DNA from: Alkalicoccus luteus
GTDB lineage: Bacteria > Bacillota > Bacilli > Bacillales > Salisediminibacteriaceae
Length of the DNA stretch: 64,000 nt
Reading direction: 5' to 3' (one strand)
Assembly (NCBI GenBank): GCA_052061695.1
Contig: JBPZEY010000012.1
The translations under genes were made by a program, and so were the position numbers. This document shows positions 59,433 through 64,000 of the stretch, in pieces. Position 1 is the stretch's first letter; each line of letters begins with the position of its first letter. A model generated the notes under the pieces. The model did no database searches. It was not told the origin of the DNA and saw only the letters and a program-made list of their open reading frames with translations.

Positions 59433-59480
59433 CGGAGACCGCCGGTTAACCACCGGCGAGTCCGCTGCCTAAACAGAAAA

Positions 59481-60212
59481 TTATACAGGACGGGAACCGT
59501 TCTCATAAATATAGCGCAGCAGCGGAACCGCCTCAGCCGGGTATCCGGTGTCAGACAAGTCCTGAACGGCGCGATTTATGTCATACGGAACGCGGCGAAA
59601 TTGTACGTGGACATCGTCATCACGGTCTAAAAGCACATAGGACGCTTCCGGCGACCCGTCAAACGGTAATCCAACACTGCCCGTATTAATAATAGATTTT
59701 CCGTTTATTCTTCGGTAGTGAGGATCGTGAATATGCCCGTATGCATAATAATCAGCACGAGGATTTGCGGAACCGAATGCCTGAAACGCTTCGTCTTCAG
59801 CATGTTTTGGAATGACGGTAAATAAGCTTTCAGGAGTTGCATGTACCGCATAAAGCTGTCGTTTATTGCTCAAGGGCAGCTCAAGCGATGAAGGCAGATG
59901 GTGCAGGTAGGCCCGCTGATCCTCTGACAGGTGTCCTGCAGTGAAAGTTTGTTCTGCACGCATTAACTCTATCGCTTCTGCCGGTACTTCACCAGCGTGA
60001 ATGCCGCGGACTGCCCATTCGTCCGCATTTCCTTTAATGACGTAATCACAGTGAGTACGTACTTTTTCGAGGCATTCAGAAGGCTTCGGACCGCGGTAGG
60101 AAATATCCCCAAGCATAACAATAGCAGATACTCGATTTGACTGAATATCTTCCAGCACAGCATCCAGGGCTGCTTCATTACCATGTACGTCTGAAAGTAA
60201 TGCTGTTCTCAT
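59481..60212 (-). CDS. calcineurin-like metallophosphoesterase (YfcE-like)
   Basis: A 243-residue protein of the metallophosphoesterase superfamily. The five metal blocks are visible: RTALLSDVHGNEAALDAVLED near the N-terminus, IVMLGDISYRGPKPSE, VIKGNADEWAVRG, LYAVHATPESLF and YAYGHIHDPHYRRINGKSIINTGSVGLPFDG. It is cytoplasmic, without a signal peptide. The substrate is unknown. The minus-strand ATG at 60212 is preceded by AAAGGAAGTGACAGA. It is convergent with the redoxin gene. Confidence 0.87.
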   Translation of the reverse strand: MRTALLSDVHGNEAALDAVLEDIQSNRVSAIVMLGDISYRGPKPSECLEKVRTHCDYVIKGNADEWAVRGIHAGEVPAEAIELMRAEQTFTAGHLSEDQRAYLHHLPSSLELPLSNKRQLYAVHATPESLFTVIPKHAEDEAFQAFGSANPRADYYAYGHIHDPHYRRINGKSIINTGSVGLPFDGSPEASYVLLDRDDDVHVQFRRVPYDINRAVQDLSDTGYPAEAVPLLRYIYENGSRPV

Positions 60213-60492
60213 TCTGTCACTTCCTTTAAAATGGAATTTAACGGGAATGCCGCTTTTTCCTATTTTAACAGATCATGGGCATGAAAACAGATAAGAGGGG
60301 AGTCTTTTGAGCTGTTCGACTGCGGTATGATAGGATGAAGAAGAACGACCAGTTTAGGCAGTGGCAAGGCCGGAACGCACGCCGCTATCTTTCTGAGTAT
60401 CCAGGCTGCGTATAATGAGACAACGTTCCTCTGCTATGGAGCGGATCTATATCGGAATGTTGACGAAAATAGATGAAGGAGTTTGATAGTCA

Positions 60493-61626
60493 ATGAAAAT
60501 TCGATCTGTAGAACCAACACCAAGTCCGAATACAATGAAATTTACATTGAGTGAATCGCTTCCTCAAGGAAGTGCGAATAACTATAAACAGGGTGATACG
60601 AAAGAGGCACCTGAGTTTGTCACCTCTCTGCTCGCAATTGATGGCATTAAAAGCGTCTACCATGTTTCCGACTTTATCGCTGTTGATCGTCATCCAAAAG
60701 CAGACTGGAAGGAAATACTTCCACAAGTCCGGGAAGTATTTGGTCAGGAATCAGAAGAAGAAGCAGTAGCTGCAGGTGATGACCATTTCGGGGAAGTGAC
60801 GATAGAAGTACAAGTTTTTAAAGAAATTCCAATGCAGGTTAAAGCAGCAGACGGGGAGGGCGAGGCCCGGGAAGCGCTGCCAGCCCGTTTTGCTGAAGCT
60901 GCCGGCAAAGCTGCACTGCCCGAGGATAACATTGTCATGATGCGTTCATGGGAGCAGCAAAAGCCCCGGTACGGTGACCGGGAAGAAGCTGCTAAAGCAG
61001 TAGCGGAGGAGCTGGAAGCCGCTTATTCACAGGAACGACTGGACCGCCTTGTCCAAAAAGCGCTGAACCCGGAATCGTTCAAGGCTGACCGGGAATGGGT
61101 TACAGTCACGGCAGAAATGCTGGACCATGAAGATTGGAGACAGCGTTTTGCATGGCTTGAACAGATGGATCCGCAGATGAAAGATTTAGACGTACTCGAA
61201 AAAGCACTCCAGGATGAAAAGTCGTCAATCCGCAGACTTGCAGCTGTTTATATCAGTATGCTGGAAGATGAATCGGTGATTCCTGTGCTTGAGAGAGCAA
61301 TGGAAGACAAATCTGTTACTGTGAGACGAACTGCAGCGGACGGGTTTTCGGATATCGGCAGTCAGGCAGGTATTCCTGCTATGATTAGGGCACTGGAAGA
61401 TAAAAGCAGACTAGTGCGCTGGCGAGCCGCTATGTTTCTTTACGAACTTGGCGACGACAGCGCAGCCGAACCGTTGAAACGTGCGACGGAAGATCCGGAA
61501 TTTGAAGTAGCGCTTCAAGCTAAAATAGCGCTCGCACGGATTGAAAAAGGTGAAGAAGCGAAAGGATCTGTATGGAAGCAGATGGCTGACGCGTTTGATA
61601 ATGGAGCTGAGGAGGGGAACCGATGA
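60493..61626 (+). CDS. ypgR: NFU N-terminal / HEAT-repeat protein YpgR
   Basis: A 377-residue cytoplasmic protein. Residues 1 to about 85 form a scaffold-type Nfu N-terminal domain (VEPTPSPNTMKFTLSESLPQGSANNYKQG and DGIKSVYHVSDFIAVDRHPKADWKEI). The C-terminal 170 residues hold HEAT-like repeats (EKALQDEKSSIRRLAAVYISMLEDESVIPVLERAMEDKSVTVRRTAADGFSDIG and following). The combination is that of B. subtilis YpgR, and an iron-sulfur role is inferred only from the Nfu-like part. GAAGGAGTTTGATAGTCA precedes the ATG. It is coupled to the next small gene. Confidence 0.82.
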   Translation: MKIRSVEPTPSPNTMKFTLSESLPQGSANNYKQGDTKEAPEFVTSLLAIDGIKSVYHVSDFIAVDRHPKADWKEILPQVREVFGQESEEEAVAAGDDHFGEVTIEVQVFKEIPMQVKAADGEGEAREALPARFAEAAGKAALPEDNIVMMRSWEQQKPRYGDREEAAKAVAEELEAAYSQERLDRLVQKALNPESFKADREWVTVTAEMLDHEDWRQRFAWLEQMDPQMKDLDVLEKALQDEKSSIRRLAAVYISMLEDESVIPVLERAMEDKSVTVRRTAADGFSDIGSQAGIPAMIRALEDKSRLVRWRAAMFLYELGDDSAAEPLKRATEDPEFEVALQAKIALARIEKGEEAKGSVWKQMADAFDNGAEEGNR

Positions 61627-61832
61627 CAAAAGACGAACTAGTTCAAACATTGGAACGGGAAGGCATGACGGAGGCACTCGAGCTGATTGAGGATGCTGAA
61701 AAAGGAAGTTTGACAGCATTGGAGTTAGCGCCTTCTTTAGGGTTGCTGCGAAACGATGAATGGAACGAGGCGCTGTTAAACGTGCTCCAAAGCGAAGGAG
61801 TCGAAATTATATACGTGGATGAAGAAAATTGA
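61623..61832 (+). CDS. small acidic protein resembling sigma-70 region 1.1
   Basis: A 69-residue protein of unknown function. ATG 61623 overlaps the ypgR stop (ATGA), behind GAGGAGGGGAACC, a strong ribosome site. The sequence MTKDELVQTLEREGMTEALELIED then SLLTALELAPSLG-like residues, and the ending VLQSEGVEIIYVDEEN, recall by pattern the helical N-terminal region 1.1 of sigma factors. This resemblance is only visual. Its last bases contain the TTG start of the next gene. Confidence 0.6.
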   Translation: MTKDELVQTLEREGMTEALELIEDAEKGSLTALELAPSLGLLRNDEWNEALLNVLQSEGVEIIYVDEEN

Positions 61833-62332
61833 GTACGGCAGCATCCAGCGAGTTGAGGCCGCTTCCGGATCAGCCTCTCGCTGGAAAGACGCTTCGTGTC
61901 TGGAAGATAGGTGCTGCAGCAGAATCTCTGTTCTTGTTTTTACTCCCTGCCGGGTACTGGGGAGCTACCTTCATTTGGGAGCTGCCAATGTGGCCGCTGT
62001 ATGTGATCGCAAGTTTTTTCGTGCTGCTTGCCGTGTTAAATATATTCGTTATCCAGACGTTAAAATGGAGGCGCTGGCGCTATAAGGTTTATGAGAATGA
62101 GGTTGAATTGATGAGAGGGGTCTTTATCGTAGAGCGGGTTATTATTCCAATGATTCGTGTCCAGCACGTTGATACCCGGCAAGGGCCTATTTTGCGCCAC
62201 TATAAATTGGCGAGCGTCACCGTTTCAACAGCAGCGACTATTCACGAAATACCAGGCTTGGAAATGGAAAAAGCAGATGAGCTGAGAGACCGGATTGCCA
62301 GACTGGCCAGGGAGGCTGACCCGGATGAGTAG
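61829..62332 (+). CDS. ydbS: bacterial PH-domain membrane protein YdbS
   Basis: A 167-residue protein with two N-terminal membrane helices (about residues 28-72), followed by a bPH2 domain. The domain has YKVYENEVELMRGVFIVERVIIPMIRVQHVDTRQGPILRHYKLASVTVSTAATIHEIPGL-like sequence of the YdbS family. The start is TTG 61829, with only a weak purine-rich stretch before it, and overlaps the previous stop. It is coupled to ydbT. In B. subtilis ydbS and ydbT are also adjacent and affect resistance to certain bacteriocins. Confidence 0.85.
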   Translation: MSTAASSELRPLPDQPLAGKTLRVWKIGAAAESLFLFLLPAGYWGATFIWELPMWPLYVIASFFVLLAVLNIFVIQTLKWRRWRYKVYENEVELMRGVFIVERVIIPMIRVQHVDTRQGPILRHYKLASVTVSTAATIHEIPGLEMEKADELRDRIARLAREADPDE

Positions 62333-63854
62333 CTGGAAGCGTCAGCACCCTGCAGCTATTTTCGTTTCTTTTTTAGGCAGTTTAAAACAACTGGTGATCA
62401 CGCTCATCATTTTATTTGTTTTCGGTCAGTCCGCCCAGGGACTTCCCGCGCCTGTGCTGGCAGGGATATTTGGTGTCATATTGCTTTTTGCATTAGCCGG
62501 GGGTTTCGTGTCATGGTGGAAATTTGAATACATGCTGCTTCCTGATGAGCTTCAGGTAAAGCAAGGACTGATCGTTAAACGAAACCGGTTTATTCGCCGG
62601 GAGCGAGTGCAAAGTATTGATATTAACGCAGGTCCGATTCAACGGATTTTCGGGCTGGTGGAAGTGAAAATAGAGACGGCGGGAGGCGGCAGCGAGCCCG
62701 AATTCCGACTCATTGCGCTGAGACGCTCCGAAGCTGAAGAAATTCGCGGTGAATTGTTAAAGAAGAAGCAGAGCCGGAGCTTTGCCGGCGAAATCAGTGC
62801 AGGGATGGATGAAGCGTTATCGGAGGGGTGGAGCGACACGAAGACTGCTCCGGACTTTAACTGGAAGCTGTCGCCAGGCATGCTGCTTATTGCAGCAATT
62901 ACATCGAGCGGTGTCGGAATAGCGGCGACTTTTGCTGCAGCGGTCATTTCACAGGTTCCCCAGTTTTTACCGGACTGGATTATTAATATAGCAGTTGGCT
63001 GGATTATTCAGTCGAGTATCGTTTACATCGGTGGATTTATTGTAACCGTGCTGCTGGTAGCTTGGGTGTTTACCATCATTTCTACCGTGCTGAAATACGG
63101 TTTTTTCACCGTTTTCAAGCAGGGGAAAGATATCTATATATCTCGTGGGGTCATTGAGACCAGGCAGCTTACGATTCATGCCGATCGTGTGCATGCCGTG
63201 CGTATTGTAACGAATCTTCTTCGGCAGCCGTTGGGATTTTGTGCAGTTTATGTGGAGAGCGCAGGCGGCGGGACAAAGGATGAGGATTTATCGACTATTT
63301 TGCTCCCGCTTTGCCGGAGAAAAGAAGCTGTTAAGCTGCTTCAGGAAATAGTACCGGAGTATGCGTTTGTGCCGGAATATGAAGGTCTTCCTAAAGAAAG
63401 CATGCGCAGATATATGATAAGACTGGCAGTGCCGGCTATGCTGGCAGCCGGGGCGGCGACTTACCTGATCCCTTACGGCTATATTGCCTTTCTGCTCCCG
63501 GTAGCAGCGGGACTTATTGGCTATTTGCAGTACAAAGCCGCTGGAATCTCTTCCGAAAAAGACTACTTATTTATCCGCTCCAGAAGCATTTCCCTTATGG
63601 AAGTGTTTTTACCGAGACGACGAATTCAGGATTTGGAGTACAGCCAAAATCCGCTGCAGCGACTCGATAATCTTCATACCCTTCACGTATCTGTGCTTAC
63701 GACTATAATCGGAAAAACATTTTCGCTAAAGCACGTTTCTGATAAGCAGCGGGAAATATATATGAGATGGTTTTCGTATGAGGAGAGAGAAAAAGGAGGC
63801 GGATTCGAGATCGAGCATGAAGCCTCTGACCAGCACCAGGGCATTTCGCCGTAA
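62325..63854 (+). CDS. ydbT: bacterial PH-domain membrane protein YdbT
   Basis: A 509-residue multipass membrane protein with three bPH2 domains between pairs of membrane helices. Domain features include LPDELQVKQGLIVKRNRFIRRERVQSIDINAGPIQRIFGLVEVKIETAGG (about residues 78-128). The second domain has ISRGVIETRQLTIHADRVHAVRIVTNLLRQPLGF, and the third FIRSRSISLMEVFLPRRRIQDLEYSQNPLQRLDNLHTLHV. ATG 62325 overlaps the ydbS stop; the frame is open upstream only within ydbS. It is the last complete gene of the window. Confidence 0.88.
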   Translation: MSSWKRQHPAAIFVSFLGSLKQLVITLIILFVFGQSAQGLPAPVLAGIFGVILLFALAGGFVSWWKFEYMLLPDELQVKQGLIVKRNRFIRRERVQSIDINAGPIQRIFGLVEVKIETAGGGSEPEFRLIALRRSEAEEIRGELLKKKQSRSFAGEISAGMDEALSEGWSDTKTAPDFNWKLSPGMLLIAAITSSGVGIAATFAAAVISQVPQFLPDWIINIAVGWIIQSSIVYIGGFIVTVLLVAWVFTIISTVLKYGFFTVFKQGKDIYISRGVIETRQLTIHADRVHAVRIVTNLLRQPLGFCAVYVESAGGGTKDEDLSTILLPLCRRKEAVKLLQEIVPEYAFVPEYEGLPKESMRRYMIRLAVPAMLAAGAATYLIPYGYIAFLLPVAAGLIGYLQYKAAGISSEKDYLFIRSRSISLMEVFLPRRRIQDLEYSQNPLQRLDNLHTLHVSVLTTIIGKTFSLKHVSDKQREIYMRWFSYEEREKGGGFEIEHEASDQHQGISP

Positions 63855-63882
63855 TCATACGAAGCTGGACAGATTTGTGTTA

Positions 63883-63960
63883 GAGGCTGGGACAAAATAC
63901 TTCTCCAGCACGTAAAAAACGCTTTCGATGACCCAGGCGGGTCGTCGAGAGCGTTTTATT
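63883..63960 (+). repeat. GAGGCTGGGACAAAA element with terminator hairpin
   Basis: GAGGCTGGGACAAAA (63883-63897) is a short sequence that I remember as recurring between genes in low-GC Gram-positive bacteria. It is followed by a long hairpin: AAAACGCTTTCGATGACCC (63916 onward) pairs with GGGTCGTCGAGAGCGTTTT (ending 63957) and runs into T. It may serve as the ydbT terminator. The last 40 bases of the window hold nothing that I can assign. Confidence 0.6.
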
Positions 63961-64000
63961 TGGGAGAAGCAATAACGAATCTGTCTCATGGCCGTGAACT

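Noticed and set aside
59439..59462. Hairpin CGCCGGT / ACCGGCG as terminator of the redoxin gene
   Set aside because: It has no T run after the stem; it is in part the former coding end of the gene.
1..64000. CRISPR, prophage, transposase, defence island or biosynthetic cluster
   Set aside because: No repeat-spacer array, integrase, transposase or unfamiliar multi-gene cassette was seen; almost all genes keep the Bacillus order.
1..64000. tRNA or rRNA genes
   Set aside because: No cloverleaf or rRNA-like stretch was noticed in the intergenic sequences.

Overview
The window is one contiguous, gene-dense stretch of a Bacillaceae (Firmicutes) chromosome. Gene content and order follow the Bacillus subtilis segment fni-der-gpsA-hbs-mtrAB-hepST-ndk-cheR-aro/trp-ypiABF-qcrABC-ypj-dapB-mgsA-bsh-cca-birA-panBCD-dinG-ypm-aspB-asnS-dnaD-nth-ponA-recU almost gene for gene. 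Acidic, Asp/Glu/Asn-rich protein tails (QcrC, PonA, YpmB) suggest a halophilic or alkaliphilic member. Genes expected at two sporulation positions (spoIVA before hbs, ypjB after ypjA) are missing, which fits a non-sporulating lineage. No rRNA, tRNA, CRISPR array, prophage or insertion sequence was seen.

Layout. 0-5.6 kb: isoprenoid and phospholipid genes (fni 3' end, der, plsY, gpsA), yphE, yphF and the HU gene hbs. 5.8-11.6 kb: folE and mtrB (TRAP), then a quinone cluster hepS-menG-mqnP-mqnA-hepT and ndk. The two Mqn genes are futalosine-pathway genes placed inside the usual hepS-menG-hepT operon. 11.6-12.4 kb: a long non-coding stretch with a dispersed repeat and a strong terminator, then cheR. 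13.6-25.9 kb: the aromatic supraoperon aroC-aroB-aroH-trpE-trpD-trpC-trpF::trpB-trpA-hisC-tyrA-aroA. It has a TRAP-type leader before trpE, and trpF is fused in frame to trpB. 26-32.7 kb: ypiA, ypiB, ypiF, the bc complex qcrABC, ypjA and a YugP-like peptidase. 33.2-41.8 kb: ypjC (minus strand), then ypjD, dapB, mgsA, bshB1, bshA, cca, birA, panB, panC and panD. 41.8-51.1 kb: dinG, a COG0402 deaminase, ypmA, ypmB, aspB, asnS, dnaD, nth and a ypoC-position gene. 51.3-54.7 kb: ponA and recU on the minus strand. 54.9-63.9 kb: yppE, a lipoprotein, a decayed acetyltransferase, a CBS-ACT protein, a nicotinamidase, a cyclase, two thioredoxin-fold proteins, a phosphoesterase, ypgR and the ydbS/ydbT pair.

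The genes form one coherent metabolic neighbourhood. Chorismate made by the aro genes feeds tryptophan (under TRAP, whose gene mtrB lies 10 kb upstream), prephenate/tyrosine and, through MqnA, menaquinone. HepS/HepT make the side chain, MqnP attaches it and MenG methylates the ring. The menaquinol is then used by QcrABC.

The most notable items are the trpF-trpB fusion, the trpE leader with TRAP triplets and a Shine-Dalgarno hairpin, the embedded futalosine genes, the missing sporulation genes, a 20-bp tandem duplication that shifts the end of a redoxin gene, a 15-bp inverted repeat carrying two facing promoters, and a hairpin in the panBCD leader. All assignments are from reading the sequence; no database search was run.
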